64,000 nt of DNA, from assembly GCF_000247815.1 (NCBI RefSeq), contig NC_021700.1:18423541-18487540 (forward strand). Direction: 5' to 3'. The DNA is from Ficedula albicollis (Eukaryota > Chordata > Aves > Passeriformes > Muscicapidae). Below are positions 13,086 through 26,500 of this stretch, in pieces. Below the pieces are notes generated by a model. It did not search any database. It was not told the origin of the DNA and saw nothing but the letters and a program-made list of their open reading frames with translations. Both the position numbers and the translations under genes were made by a program. Position 1 is the stretch's first letter. Each line of letters starts with the position of its first letter.

Positions 13086-13685
13086 TGTCAAAACCAGGTG
13101 GGGCAGTGATCTTTACCTTTTCCACAACCCATCCTTCCTCCAGGGAGATCCCTTCTGCTAATGGCCCATTGAGTCCCACTGTATGACTGATAAAATTACA
13201 TCATCCCACTGGGAGATGCTCCAGCCAGGGGGAGGAGCCAAGCCTTTCCTACCTAGATAAAAAATGAGATTTGGAACATCAGAACAGCTATTTTCCAGTG
13301 AATTCCCAGAGGAAGGCCAGACTTATCTACACCACCACTGGATCTTCGTAGGAAAACTGCACCCTTCTACAAGATCATTGCTTCAACAGAACCACATCTG
13401 CCACTGCAGGAGGACTGCAGCCACCATTTAATCAGTTTGCTACCAACACCCTCATTGATGGGGTGTCGGGATGTATTCTGACTTTGTCAGTGTTTTGTTT
13501 TTTGTATTATTGTGGTTTTTTTTTAATTTTCCTAGTATAGAACTGTTATTCCTATTCCTATATCTTTGCCTCGGAGCCCCTTAATTTCAAAATTGTAATG
13601 ATTTGGAGGGAGGGTGTTTACATTTTCCGTTTCAAGAGAGGCTCCTGCCTTCCTTAGCAAACACCTGTCTTTTCAAACTAAGACA
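13086..13685 (+). mobile_element. Solo LTR of a second ERVL-like family
   Basis: The element starts TGTCAAAACCAGG and ends AACTAAGACA, giving TG...CA ends over 600 bp. Inside are a TATA-like GATAAAAAAT (13256-13265) and a T-rich stretch followed by GAACTGTTATTCCTATTCC. It then runs into the conserved GAGCCCCTTAATTTCAAAATT and GGAGGGAGGGTGTTTACATT segments that I recall from a passerine ERVL LTR. There is no internal retroviral sequence on either side. The flanks do not show a clear target-site duplication. Its 3' end abuts the next LTR with one base between them. Confidence 0.8.
13256..13265 (+). promoter_or_regulatory. TATA-like box of the second LTR
   Basis: GATAAAAAAT about 170 bp from the LTR start, just after the GGGGGAGGAGCCAAGCC segment, matches the promoter position of this LTR family. 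Confidence 0.45.
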
Positions 13686-14168
13686 ATGGTCATGGTTTAA
13701 CCCCAGCCAGCAACTCAGCCCCACACTTCAGCTTCCTTCCTCTTTGCTTGGATGGGGGAGAGAATTGAAAGGGTAAATGAAAACTTTTGAAATAAGAAGA
13801 GTTTAATTATTGAAATATAATGTAACAACAACAATAATATTAGTAATAATAAAAAGAAATTGCAATGAAAGAACGGAGCCCCTTAATTTCAAAATTGTAA
13901 TGATTTGGAGGGAGGGTGTTTACATTTTCCGTTTCAAGAGAGGTGTTTGTTAGCAAACACCTGTCTTTTCAAACTAAGACAATGGTCATGGTTTAACCCC
14001 AGCCAGCAACTCAGCCCCGCACTTCAGCTTCCTTCCTCTTTGCTTGGATGGGGAGAGAATTGAAAGGGTAAATGAAAACTTTTGAAATAAGAAGAGTTTA
14101 ATTATTGAAATATAATGTAACAACAACAATAATATTAGTAATAATAAAAAGAAATTGCAATGAAAGAA
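13572..14168. repeat. Tandem duplication spanning the junction of two LTRs, about 302-bp unit
   Basis: Copy 1 is 13572-13873 and copy 2 is 13874-14168. Each contains the last ~115 bp of the 600-bp LTR joined to the left end of the minus-strand LTR. The event therefore happened after both insertions were in place. The copies are nearly identical (for example A at 13718 against G in copy 2) except for one local block: CTCCTGCCTTCC at 13642-13653 is replaced by TGTTTG in copy 2. Confidence 0.92.
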
Positions 14169-14533
14169 AAATTTTTAAAGAAGAGGAAAGCAATGAATGG
14201 AGATAAAAACAATTACTCAAGACGAACTGCTTGATACCCACCATTTCCTGAGCAGTGGCTCTCCTGGAAAGCTTTCCTGCTAGTTAATATGTTGAACATG
14301 ACATCCTGTGGTATGGAATATACCTTTGGCCTTTTAGGGTTAGCTGTCCTGCCTGTGTCCCATCTCAGCTTCTTGCACATTCCAGCCTCGTCTCTGACAC
14401 GAGAGGCTAAGAAGTCCTTGACTTAGGGTAAGTGCTGCTCAGCAGCAATGTGTTACCAACATTATTCTGATCCTAAATCTGAAACACAGCTAATAAGAAG
14501 AAAGTTAAATCTATCCCAGTAAAATCCAGGACA
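13687..14533 (-). mobile_element. Solo LTR, minus strand, third avian ERV family (ERVL-like)
   Basis: On the minus strand the element begins near TGTCCTGGATTTTACTGGGATAGA (right edge, about 14533) and ends GGTTAAACCATGACCA (left edge, 13687). This corresponds to the very common avian LTR that starts TGTGCTGGTTTTGGCTGGGATAGAG. Other landmarks are the segment reading GGTATGGAATATACCTTTGGCC on the plus strand (14311-14332) and a decayed TATA region at about 14282-14300. Part of the left end (to about 13873) occurs a second time because of the 302-bp duplication. No internal region is present. Confidence 0.8.
13941..13962. repeat. Perfect hairpin created in the second duplication copy
   Basis: AGGTGTTTG (13941-13949), TTAG loop (13950-13953) and CAAACACCT (13954-13962) form a perfect 9-bp stem. 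In the sister copy the left arm is absent (AGG followed by CTCCTGCCTTCC at 13642-13653), while the right arm is the same. The new sequence is exactly the reverse complement of the neighbouring arm. Confidence 0.9.
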
Positions 14534-14750
14534 ACATCAAAGAAAGTCAGATGTGGAGGATGCCTTTCCACATCAGCCTTCTCACTTTCCATGATCTTTT
14601 TTGTTCCACAGTAAAAGGGAGTGTGGTCCCCCTCAGTTATGTGAAAATGGAGATGTGCAGATCTTGATCTGTTTTTCAGTACATGTATGAGAGAAAAGAT
14701 TCAGTTTTGAGTGGAACCAAGTGGTGAAAGTAAGGAGAAAAGAGCCACCA
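14534..14750. other. Short unassigned sequence after the LTR cluster
   Basis: Nothing recognisable between the minus-strand LTR and the 80-bp duplication. Confidence 0.5.
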
Positions 14751-14909
14751 GGATCTTTAACCCACAGAAGCTATGCCAGCACTGTATAGCAGTTATAGTT
14801 AAATCCACACTAAGAGTCTGGAGATGTTTAGGGTCTTTAACCCACAGAACCTATGCCAGCACTGTATAGCAGTTACAGTTAAATCCACACTAAGAGTCTG
14901 GAGATGTTA
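14751..14909. repeat. Tandem duplication, 80-bp unit, two copies
   Basis: Copy 1 is 14751-14830 and copy 2 is 14831-14909. Three single-base differences are visible (A/G at 14753/14833, G/C at 14770/14850, T/C at 14796/14876). Confidence 0.9.
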
Positions 14910-17900
14910 TGGCATTTGTTTGGGGTAAGGGCAGTTGGGTGCAGTGCAGGTTGCTTGATCTAGCGCAGCAAGGAGAGGAATCCTTACATTCAAGGCTGAT
15001 TGGGATTTCAGAGGATAAAGATTGCCTTATTGAAGAGGAAAAAAACTTGAAACCTCCCACCTGACCAGTAGCTCTCCTTAATATATTTTAGTTTCAATAA
15101 AAAATGTATTTTCCTGAAGTCATTCTGTCAAGTATTCTCTCTAGTTTAAATTTTCATGCCTGCTGTCACATCAAGAATTACAGTCAGTCCCTCTGTTGTA
15201 AGGCTAGTTGTCTCAGTATGAGAGCCTTCCCCACTGGAGGCAGAGCTGCAATTACAATTAGCTTATTTGATACAAGTTACAGTGATGCAGGAAACTGACA
15301 TCTTGAACACTCAAATTGTACAACAGACTCCATTTTAAGGTACTTGGCTTTGAGCAGGTTTTCTACATAAAGTGATCCTGTAAAACCCCTAACTTTGCTT
15401 CCTTATTCTTCAGCAAAATATAAAGGAAGCAGGCTAGAGCCTGCAGTTTGCACTACTGGCTTTACCACTGTGCATGTAAAAAGAGACTTCTGGTGCAATT
15501 TTTTTCTATGCTACTTTGAATATAAGCCTTCCATGTAAAAAAAAGAAAAAAAAACAAACCAAAAACAAACCTACATGCAAAATAAAATTAGAGTATTATG
15601 TAGTACATAGAGTATTATGGATCATGAAGTAATTTGTAAGAACTAGTATAGCATTAATTACAGTATTTCCCCCCTGAAAAAAGATGGAACCAAAGCTTTT
15701 GTTTTGCTTATAAAACCTCCAAAATAACATTAACACTATCCACTTCCCCCAAAGAAGAATAGAACATACAGCATAATTGCTGAGAAAAGCAGGAAAGCAA
15801 AAAGAGAACCATACAATAAGTAACAAAGCCCCCATCCAAACATCTTGGTTTCAGCAATTCTGTTACACTCAAGGTGAGGACCAAGCCTCTGACCTGTGGG
15901 TATTCCCCGTTGGTCACCCAGATGCACTGCTGGGAATGAGATCAGGGACAGCTGGGGCATATGAGCCCCCCTCCATCACCACCAGCCATACACTCCCTTT
16001 AGCTGGAACTGGCAGTTCCCTCTCTGCCTGAGCTGCAAACTGCAGGAAGGACAGCCAGTCACCTGTCAGATTAATTCACTTTCTATCTGCTTAACTGTGA
16101 CAGTCTCTGGAGTCATTCATCCTACAATCATTAACATTAAGCAGCTAGCAGAAGGGGGAGAGTCCAGGACATGTGTGTGTGATCCAAATATTAATGGGCT
16201 GTCCTGGCCTGTCCACAACTGCAGAGAGGAAAAAATTAAACAAGAAAATCCAGGTTCTCCCTCAGAGGCATTCCTAAATGAGTGCTAAACAGAGGTGGTT
16301 ATAAGTGCTTCTGCTGTTGAAAATGCAGTGGCCCTTGGGATGTGGCACAAAGAGAGTATGCTGGTACTTAAGAGATATTTTAAAAAGCCATGAGTTTGCA
16401 AGCAGAGCATATTCAGCCAGCATCCTAGTCAAACTCTCCTTTGGGAATATTCATCATGCGTACAGAAACATATACAGCTTCATCTGGAAGAGGCTGGCAT
16501 TTTTTCGTCCTTTCCCTTTCCAGCAGAGGCAGTGGCCATGTGGTTGATTTGTTACACCTCATTGCTTACTGCTCTCAGTGACAAATAAAAAGCACCCACT
16601 TTCTCTACCACCTTCCTCTGCTTAGTATTCTTCTCTCCTTTCCTAGTGATTTTTACCAGCCTCATTTTCCATTTACTGACATGTTATTTACCTCTTCTTC
16701 ACTCTGCTGGGTCTTGCCATTTCCTATTCAACCTTATGCAATCTGTCCAGTGATCCACCTATGGCCTGTCATATTTCATATTTCATTTCTGTCTTTTTGT
16801 TGGATATGCACATTATAGACAGATATACTTTCCTCTGCTTGTCTTCTGCCTAAAAAAGTAAAAAATGAAAAAACCCCAACCCACTTTAAAAGTTCATAAG
16901 AGCAAGTCAGAGAAGCAGAGTTTGGCATTAGTCTCACAGTAAAATTGATCAAGCTGGGCTCAGAAGTGTTGTAAGGCAGACAGGCACTTTCTCCCACTCT
17001 CCAGTATAAGTAATGGAGAGCAAGCTTGCATCAATACTGTTGCATTTGTATTTTCCTCTAAAGTAGTTTGTACGTATGAAACCTGGTCACAGAAATCTCC
17101 CCTGAAGTGGAGACTCCATCAGCACTAGAATAGTTGCCTTTCTTGGCTTGTATGCACCCTTGAATAAATTCAAGCCTTTTGACCTGTGGCATAAAATTGA
17201 CTTGTCCTACATTTGTGATCACTGCATTTCTGGTTCATTTTGTGTGGCATCCTTGACTATCCAAGACTTTACCTTTTGCATTAATTTATTGGCTGCTTCT
17301 TTCTGTTGATAGTATTTTGTTATTGTCTTGAAAAATTTCATATTGTAAGATTTAGGAATTGCTTTCCATTTTTTTTCAATACCATGTTGAAATCATGATC
17401 TTACGCTCCGGAATTTTTACCAACTTCACCTTTATTTTTCCATCTCAGATTTCATGGCTCTATTTTGATTTGATTTATTCATTCAATTTGGGGGTTCAGT
17501 GGCTGTTGATCGCTAGGACCTGCTATTTGAAACAAATTAAAGAGAATAAAATATTTTTCACAATATCTAAACACATGTTTTATTGGTTGAAAGGTCTGTA
17601 AATTGTGTATGGTTACAATGGTAGTTTTTTGCATTTGTCTTCTTCTATTCTCAAAGTAATATTAGGAGGGAAAAATATGGATTATTTTATGTGCTGTGGG
17701 GTTAAAGAGCTGAACAGGTCTGTCAGGAAAACCTGTTTTTCCTTTTCTGACATAAACTGCTAATTATACTTAATTATATTTCATAGCTTGTGCACTGTGC
17801 TTTTTTTATATGTCTGATTCTTTCATGTCTCTCCCTCGAGTTCCTCAATTTAATAATCCAGATAGCCAAGTGTCCTCACATCTAATTAAATTCCTTGATG

Positions 17901-19182
17901 CACATTAGAAACCAACAAAAAATCCCCAGTCCTGAGACCATGATACTATGGTATACGTGACTGATAAGCACTATTACCTGGGGAAAGCTGCCTTGTGTGA
18001 TACAGAGACACATAAACCTCACTATTGCTGGAGAAAGCCAGCTAATCTCCTCAGGGCTCTTCACATCTTCTTCTGCACACTATTTCCTTGTGTATTCAGA
18101 CTGCCTACACTGCACACTGCTGTGAAGACTGCTGTAATTTATTCTGACATGGCAGAAATAACATCATAAAGTTAATTTCCCTCAATCACATGGTAGAATT
18201 TTAATCTTCAAGGAAAAAGGACATTGGGGGAGACCCATCCAGTCTAAAATTTGATAGTATATGGGCAAATGTTCTATCTATCCAAAACCCTTCCTGGGCT
18301 TGGAATCCATCTTTTACTGCCTGTAAACAACATAGTATTATGATACAATCATAAAACATGTATTTCTGCCAGGTACCTCATATTATATAGGTTAAATTTG
18401 AATCTTCATTTTCAACATTTCTCTGCTTGCCAAGTAAATGTAATGGTGAATTAGCCTTTGCTCCTTTAATTGTAATTAACAATTTATGATAGTGTGTTTT
18501 TTATTGAGTAATTAAGAGGACGTAAGTTCTAATTGTCATAGGAATGCTCAGAAAATAGAGACTAAAACTCTACATGATTCCTCATTACTCAGAAATATTA
18601 TAGATGAACATATATGGCTTGTCTAATCACCACTATGACTACTTCTATGCAGCAGATGGCTGTAAAACATGATGACAACAGAATAGTTTTGAATCCTTTA
18701 CCATTAAAACCCCCAAATGACTTTCATCAAACTCAGGACAATCAAAACACTATGTCAGAAATCTTCCAGCCTCTGGGCATTCGGAACACTGAAATCTGAC
18801 AAAATATCATCAAGATATCTAATATCAAGACACTGATTCTATGGCAAGACCAGCTCTTACTATTTTCCTTAGAAGATGCATCACCTATGACAGAAGGAAA
18901 GAAAAATCAGAAAAAAGAGAGAAAGAAACAGACAGGAAATCAGTTTCTTGTGGAAAGCAGGTAGATTTATTATTCTATGGACTTCTTTCCTCTTAATTCT
19001 TGAGCCTACTTCAACAGAAAATCTGACTGGTTGTGTGATTGCAGCTGTGATTTTTATATATACATAGAACTTCACTTATTATTATCCTCTTTCTAACTGG
19101 AGTGTGCTGCGTTTCACTCTGTTTCCTCCTCTGCTATGGGTGTACGATAAATTCCTGGGTAATGCCAACACCTGAGTAAAAG
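14910..19182. other. Unassigned sequence
   Basis: No gene or known repeat is recognised. A more GC-balanced patch at about 15840-16070 contains overlapping frames on both strands (74-84 codons) without protein-like signatures. It may be an old unrecognisable element. Confidence 0.5.
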
Positions 19183-19262
19183 ACTTCAATTCAATTCAAT
19201 TCAATTCAATTCAATTCAATTCAATTCAATTCAATTCAATTCAATCCAATTCAATTCAATTC
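19183..19262. repeat. (TTCAA)n pentanucleotide microsatellite
   Basis: About 16 tandem copies of a TTCAA unit with one T-to-C interruption around 19245. It is likely length-polymorphic. Confidence 0.95.
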
Positions 19263-22200
19263 CAGTTGCTTAAAAATCCACATTAGTATTTGCCAAGGGT
19301 TGAGAATAGGACAGCGTTCATGCTCGAATGCACGCACGCATGGAGGGGGGGTTCCCTGCTTGAGGTTGGACAGGATGTTATCTTTCTTCAAAGGAGAGGA
19401 AAAAGAGAATAGTTGTTGAAAACTGGAAAACCTAGAAAAATGTTTGACAATAGAACTTCTTAGCTAAAATGAAGGTCTTACACAATAGACCTTCTTAGTA
19501 GATGGGAAGGTTTTAGAGATTTCTGGCCATGTTAAACTCCTCCCCCACTTCCTTGGGCAGAAATCCAAAAACAACAGGGAGGTACATGGGTTGTAAGTGA
19601 ATATCAAAATAGACTGAAATCCATGACCTTTCTGAACTCTGAAAGTACCTCTTTAGCTTGTAAACTGGAGTCTGGATTTACAAACATCACCAGCAGTTGA
19701 TGCCCTCAATCACTTTGCAGGTAATTTGTACTAAATCCCTGTTGATGCTGACTCTAGTGAATTTTTTATTTTTTTTTCAGATGCCTGTGTTTACACTGGT
19801 TATTGAAATCTCTTCAGGCTTAATGCTTGAGACTTTTATGAGCTTTTCATTTTGTGTTCTTTCACATGTGTGCTGACTGTTCTTGGGTTCCCAAAGGATA
19901 ATTTGAGGTGATTTTTGCCTTTTGTTTGGCTTAGAAGGATGCAAAATTATAGTGACTATAGAAATACTTGGTTTAAAGCATAGAAAGATACGAAAATACA
20001 GTAAATTACAATATATTCAGGTTTCATTACACTTCCTGTAGATGCTGGACTGCAGGCCACACATCCGTGGGAGATCTCATTAACCCAACATCTGCTTATG
20101 TCCTGGTCTCTGCAGATGCATTACTGAAGCATTACAACTAGCTGCAATCTCATGAAACACAGTAAATCCTCACAGTGTTTTTATACATTTCTAACCATAA
20201 AGAAATACACTCTCATTAAAAAAGGCTATTGTTGTACCTCTCGTTTCTCTTAACTGCAGCCTGAAATTAGTAAAATTTCAGGCACTTGTCTCAGTGCTCT
20301 TAGCAAATTCTTTATCTGAAGAATTATATTCTGCAAAAGTTCCCGATGCTTGAACCTCACCCTGAACTGCCTAAATAAATAAAGAAATGTGACAGTTTCT
20401 AGTCAGTTTAAATAATGCATTTTGACAAATTCACCTTTTTAAATATTTTACATTTTATGTTAAAAGAGGCAAGTAATAGCTTCAAAATGCAATTAAAGTA
20501 AAAAAATTTCTAATTTTAAATTATTTTTTCACATCATATTCATACTCATAGAACAAAAACATCACACTTTGAAATACATTTATTTAATATTAAATTAGTA
20601 GGGTTTTAATTTTTTATTTGAAAGCAGCTGAAAAAATATTTCTCCGTTGTAATTTAGGGTCATAGAAAAGGTATGGTAGCTGAGGTAACAAGTTACAGGA
20701 TTTTTCTGAGTCCATTGTCATGAACTTGATGGGATGAGGACCAGAAGAAAGTGCCTCCTGTTTCTTGGAATAGCATGCAGCCTAAATTGTGTGTTAAACA
20801 TACAACTTATATTTAAAATAATGCATATGTACAACAGAAATACAATTATATAATTCATAAGAAAAATTCCTATACCCTTTATGGCTAATTCCCTTTAAAT
20901 ATATTTTACAGTCTGTATTACAAATATACTCCACATGTACAAAAAACGCCCTACTGCCAAGTTTTCTTTCTCATTCGTTTTTTCGAATGTGAAAATTTGA
21001 AAGTGTGGATATAAATGCAGAATTCTCTTGAGGCTCCATCCAAACTATCACCCATTGTCAATAAAACACCAAATGCTGGAACCCAGGTTGCATGACAGAC
21101 CCTACCACATCTTGTGGGTACAAACATAAATAAGATAATGCAAAGTACAGATTTCACATTCAGTGAAGATTCATTGTTTTGGGCCTGAGTGAGGACCTTA
21201 TCTGCTGAGAATGGCTAAGTGGTACCTGCCAGACCTGTGATATTATATTTGTATATTATATTAACATTATATTTGGAGGGAGGAAGAATTTAATCTTTTA
21301 TGCATTTTTTGGTCCAGATTCATATATTTTGGTCTCAAAGTAGACATACTCTTCACTGCAAAATGCAGGGTAAGATCATATTTCAAACTAGCTTAAGTCC
21401 AAATTACAGACTGCTCTGCATGCAGAAGTGTGATGTGCTCTGGCTTTGAGTTTAATAAAGCAAAGGCTGAACTGAAAATCTTCCAGTGGCAGCCACAACA
21501 CATTCCCACAGAATTCTTTGAAGTGCAGGATGAAGTACAGTCTCTGTGACAGCTTTCCCTCTCCACTACTTTTATAGTTTCCCTCCACTATCCAACATCT
21601 TATTTTCCGAAATCTAACAGCCTGGAAGCTTGAAGATCTCCTACCTCTCTCACCAAGGAATGGTATCAAAAGGTTCTTAAAAGTGGGAGACAGAAGTTTT
21701 GCCTTGCACCCCATTGTATGTCTTCTTTTCATCATGCTAAAAGGCATGAAAAGAAATTTAAGAAGTTGATGATGATTATTATATTTATTTTTGTTAGTCA
21801 TTATTGTTTACTATTACTGTTATTTTTATAATATGGTGTTGAATACTTTATCCATTATCTACCTGCAAGTAGCTGCATTAATAATATTCATCTAGTGATA
21901 GTGAGATTCTTTGCAATTACATTTTTGGCTTTACTTACTAAGAATTACCCCTACTTAGCAGCAACAATCTTCCATTAAATATATTTAATTTTAATATACT
22001 CACAGGGATTGACAACTCAGCAATTGATGACAATGTAGTGCTATAACAGACAGGGTTAAATCTCAGGAAAACACTTATCAAATACATTGCTTGAGCATAT
22101 ATTGCATAGAGGTGTATTTCAGAAAATGTGTTCTTCATCTAGCAATTTTTTCTCAGTTAAGACACATCAGAATTTGAAAGTGATCCCTATGGTTTTATAG

Positions 22201-23253
22201 GACTGCTTGATTTGATCTCACATCTAGTTGTACGATGTCATAAATTACATGAACAATTGCCAAGGTCACTTGAGATAGCCTTCTTGCTTTTTTTATTCAA
22301 GGAGATAGCCCTTCAATAGTGAGAAATATGGTATCCAGGAATTCCAGCTTGCCCTCATGTAATCTCCTTCACAGAGTGCAACAAAGAACAATTGTGTGAA
22401 GCACAATGACCTCAGATGCTTGAAGTCTCTCAAACTATTTATGAATGTGGAGTGGAGAGACTAAGCATGTATTCAGGATGAGGAAACCTTGACCAGAAAG
22501 AGGCGTTTCAGTTGTGAATTATTTTTGTATGAGGAAGTTTTAGCAGAATGCAGTAAGTACACGTACTGTGATAGTCAAGCCAAAGACAAGCGCACACATT
22601 TTTGAGCTATTCTGAGAGAGCATAATACCTCTTCAGAATTTTGTGAGAGCAAACATGACAGGCAGTGTCAATGTCCTTGAGAAAATTCACGTTACTGTGA
22701 CATGTCCTTGTACACCTGCAGCAGTGGAGATCCAAACTGTTACAGAGATTTCTCCTAGCACTACTGTGATTACACTGGTTTACTTTGATTTGTGAGCCTG
22801 CAGGTCTGTTCATCCAAACAAAAATAAGAACAAATTATTTCTTGTTGGTAAGCAGTCTACATATGTAAGTGGCTTACTGTCAAGCAATAAGGATGATTTC
22901 ATGCAAATTATCCACAACAAGTGAGCTGTGATGTGTCCATTCCCCACACAACAGATCTTAATGTATCTAGGATTGTGTGTGTGCATGCATGGCAAAAGAG
23001 CAAAAATTTCTACAGTATGACAGCATTTAATGGAAAATTTGTGGGCTGGACCAGAAGGCCTGTCTCTGTTAGACACTTTTGCCTACTGCTGTCAAATAAA
23101 AAAGTAAGCAAAGAAAAAGCATGGATTGCAGTTGTAACTCTACTTCTACAATTTACAGCATCTGAAGTCAAATGTATTATCTTCTCTGTTGTACACTACA
23201 AAATCTCTTACATATCCTCCCCCCTAAAAATTACTTCACCTCTGTAACTTTTG
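19263..23253. other. Unassigned AT-rich sequence
   Basis: No gene, RNA or mobile element is recognised. A 137-codon minus frame at 21388-21801 has no known domain, no repeat of a conserved motif and a composition typical of translated non-coding DNA. Confidence 0.5.
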
Positions 23254-23319
23254 AACAAAACAACAACAACAACAACTACAACAACAAACAAAAAACAAAA
23301 CAAAACAAAACAAAACAAA
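23254..23319. repeat. (CAA)n followed by (AAAAC)n microsatellite
   Basis: Imperfect CAA triplets pass into AAAAC pentamers. This could be an A-rich tail of an old retroelement, but no body is recognisable. Confidence 0.9.
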
Positions 23320-23366
23320 TCATTATTTTATTCAGACTACCAGGAAACAGGAATCAGCAGGAAATT

Positions 23367-23510
23367 TGCACTGAAAAAGATAGATTCACTAAAGACCAAA
23401 AACTGCAGTGAGACTGTTATATCCAGGAGAAAATGTCATGCACTGAAAAAGATAGATTCACTGAAGACCAAAAACTGTAGTGAGACTGTTATATCCAGGA
23501 GAAAATGTCA
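23367..23510. repeat. Tandem duplication, 72-bp unit, two copies
   Basis: Copy 1 is 23367-23438 and copy 2 is 23439-23510. Two differences are visible (A/G in CACTAAAG against CACTGAAG, and C/T in ACTGCAG against ACTGTAG). The unit is 24 codons long, so an open frame runs through both copies and repeats its amino acids. This is a by-product of the duplication. Confidence 0.92.
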
Positions 23511-26500
23511 GAGATACTAGAAAGTGAAATCATTGATGCTTCCAAGTGTCAGTCCAGAGAAAGACAAATCAGGACATGTCCTTATTCTCTATAGTATCCA
23601 GGTATTTAAAAGAAGAGTATTCTGAAACAGAAAAGTAGATCCTTTATGTGAGAACTGTGTACAAATAAAACAAGGCAAATACTAAATTCTGAAGTTACAT
23701 CTCAAGTTTTATGTGTTATATAAAACAGGTCTATCATAATTTAATATGTCACAGATATTTAAAAAAGTGAAAAATTCCTTGAAACTATGCTTGGTTATTA
23801 TAGACAATACTTAAAAATAGTATTGGGGCTATTTAGAATACATTTCAAGCTTTTAAGACAATTCTGATTTCTGTATTGTTTGGAAGTCATTAAAAAGTGT
23901 GTAGTCACCATATTCTGTTGTTGCTGCCAGTGCACATGGAGTCCTCTCTGAGGCACCATAGTTAAACTAAGAAAGAGAATGGATAACTAAGGACCTAGAG
24001 AATAAAAAACATGGGAACAGAATGACAGAAAACTACCTGTGACTCTAACCTAGCAACCACAATTGCTACATTTCCAATAATGCCTAGTTCAGAATCAGCC
24101 CCATCTTCACTTAGGAATGGTGACTGCAAAGTCTTACATTTCCACTATGTAAATCTCCATCATGGGCCTACAGAGATGTGGTTACTGGATATGATACTAG
24201 ATAATAATTTTAAATACAAATCTCAGTTCTCAACAGACAATTGTTCTTTCAAATTGTATATTTTTTTTTTCAGTCTATTTCTGTGTTATTCTCTTTTAAT
24301 TATACAGCATCCCTAAGTAAGGAATATGTGTTGGTATCTGGTGATTCCACCTATGCCTTACAAGACAAATAATTTTTTTTGGTGACTTCATTCAAGTATC
24401 AAGGACACTCACTGTACAAGGATTGAAAAGTTGCAAGTGTGGTCATACCCCTTATATCTGAGAAATGAGAAACTACTACTAAGGTTATACGAAGTATCAT
24501 GGTTGCAAGATGAACATGTTGAGGAAGGTTACTGGTGCCTTTATTTATATCTATTAATTGGTGAAATAAACTAAAAATTATGTGAGCTACAGTGAAGTGC
24601 TGGTCCTGTGTAGTTCAATGTCTATGTAATGCTGAGCTGCCAAAGACAGAGATATGTAAAGCTGCTGAAGCAACTTTGTAAGTAATCCTGATGAGCTTAG
24701 TTTAAGCTCTTTACTTTCCAGAGTTTAGCAGACATGCCAGGGAAACAAGTCCTCACCTTCTCATTTAAATTAAGGGATGTTATAACTAAAAATGTTGAAA
24801 ACATAAACAGTCATTTTCTTATTTTCTCCTCTAAAATTGTACAGTATTTTTCACACAACTCTTTCTGATATTTCAGTCAATGCAATCAGTAAAACTCTTG
24901 AATATATATTCAAAAGATATGTAGATATGCATTTAAACAAGATTAATGTTCTGTGCACTCCATGCTGCATTGCATGCATGTTCTGTATCCTTGGAAGTCT
25001 GTGAAGAATTCTCAAAGGAATAGGCAGATAATCAGATTAGGACATGAGGAGATGGGAAACAAGATTAAAGAACAATCTTCTCACTGCACACTACTTCTGC
25101 CTTTTGAAGTATTATGGTATCCATGACTGCAGGATTTTGGTGCACTGCAGTTTTTAATGTTTCTGCTCAATGACATATGAAATCACTACTGTCCCCACTT
25201 TGCTTTCCATGGATGGATATATAGAGATAAGAAAATGAAACTACCTTAATTTTGTTGGAAATGATTAATCATAAACACCTTTGAGAATTTAGCTGCTCTT
25301 TGTACAGCAGAGTAATGAACACAAATCTCTTAGCTGGTAGATTAGTACTTTACCAATGGGCTATGTTACTTTATTCCATAAAATGCTGATAGTTAACTAA
25401 AATATCTTGGAAGACTTTCTCCAGCCTGAGAGTAAGAAGCATGGCCCAGCTTGCGATAATTACATTTTCTTTCCTTAAAAGAGCAGATGTGTCCCTGAAA
25501 CTCGGTGGGAACCATCTGTGGTCCCTGCTAACCCTTGAACTGTGCCTGGGTACCTGTGAGAGCGAGGGCTGGTGTGGGTCAAAACTGGGCTATGGTGCGT
25601 GCAAACAACTAAACAATGATTATTCTCTGTCTGCATTTAATATGCTATTGTGGATGTTGCCAATTACAGCTAGAAGCCTTCAAAGACATCAGTATTTGAG
25701 AAAAGAAGTAAAGCTGGGAAACTTCCCCACGTGGGGTAGGTTTATCCGCTTTGTTCTCCGTGTAGAGCACCACGCCCAGACTATTTTGTGTTAAACTCTT
25801 TACAATGGCTATCATGTCTCTGTGTACAGTGAACATGAACAGCACAGCACCTTTCCTCTTTTCCCGCCTGCCCCTCAACACACGTACACACACTGAAACT
25901 CGGGTCTCAGGAAAAACAAAACAATTCTGTGAAACACGCCAATTCAAAGTAATACAATGAATTTGCCAAAATAACCTGGACAAATGACGAGGAGGAAATT
26001 ATTTCACTTTTTGCTTTATCCAGGGGGTGCTCTTGCACAACCTGCTCACTGTACACAACAGCTCCATTCCAGTCTCATGTGAAGCATAACTGAAAGCAGT
26101 GCTGAGACCACAGTTTTAGGTAAAGTTTATTTCAAATCTTGTCTTATCCACAAGTTGAGAAAAACCTTTCTCCTTTTGTGCTGAAGTGTTTAAAAGTACT
26201 TATTAAGCACACATAGAAGGGTGAGCTGCAAGTCTGAAGCTGATAACCACGCAGTCAGAACTAAGGGCTCATAAAGATCTAGTTATGAAAGTGTATTACA
26301 GCCTAGGGGTTGGGTCCTATGAACCCTCACTTGACTTCCTGAATACTGTCAGTGTGTTCCAATTGCACTTGATTCAAACATTGCTTACATGAATTGACTC
26401 GGCCGACCATCTGGATGCAGTACCTCTATTAAAAATTTAATTTATTAGATGAAATTTATCATAGGGTTAGTATTGTCTCCATTACACTGCAGCATCTGCA

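Noticed and set aside
21388..21801. 137-codon minus frame
   Set aside because: Composition like translated non-coding DNA, with no motif, splice or promoter support.
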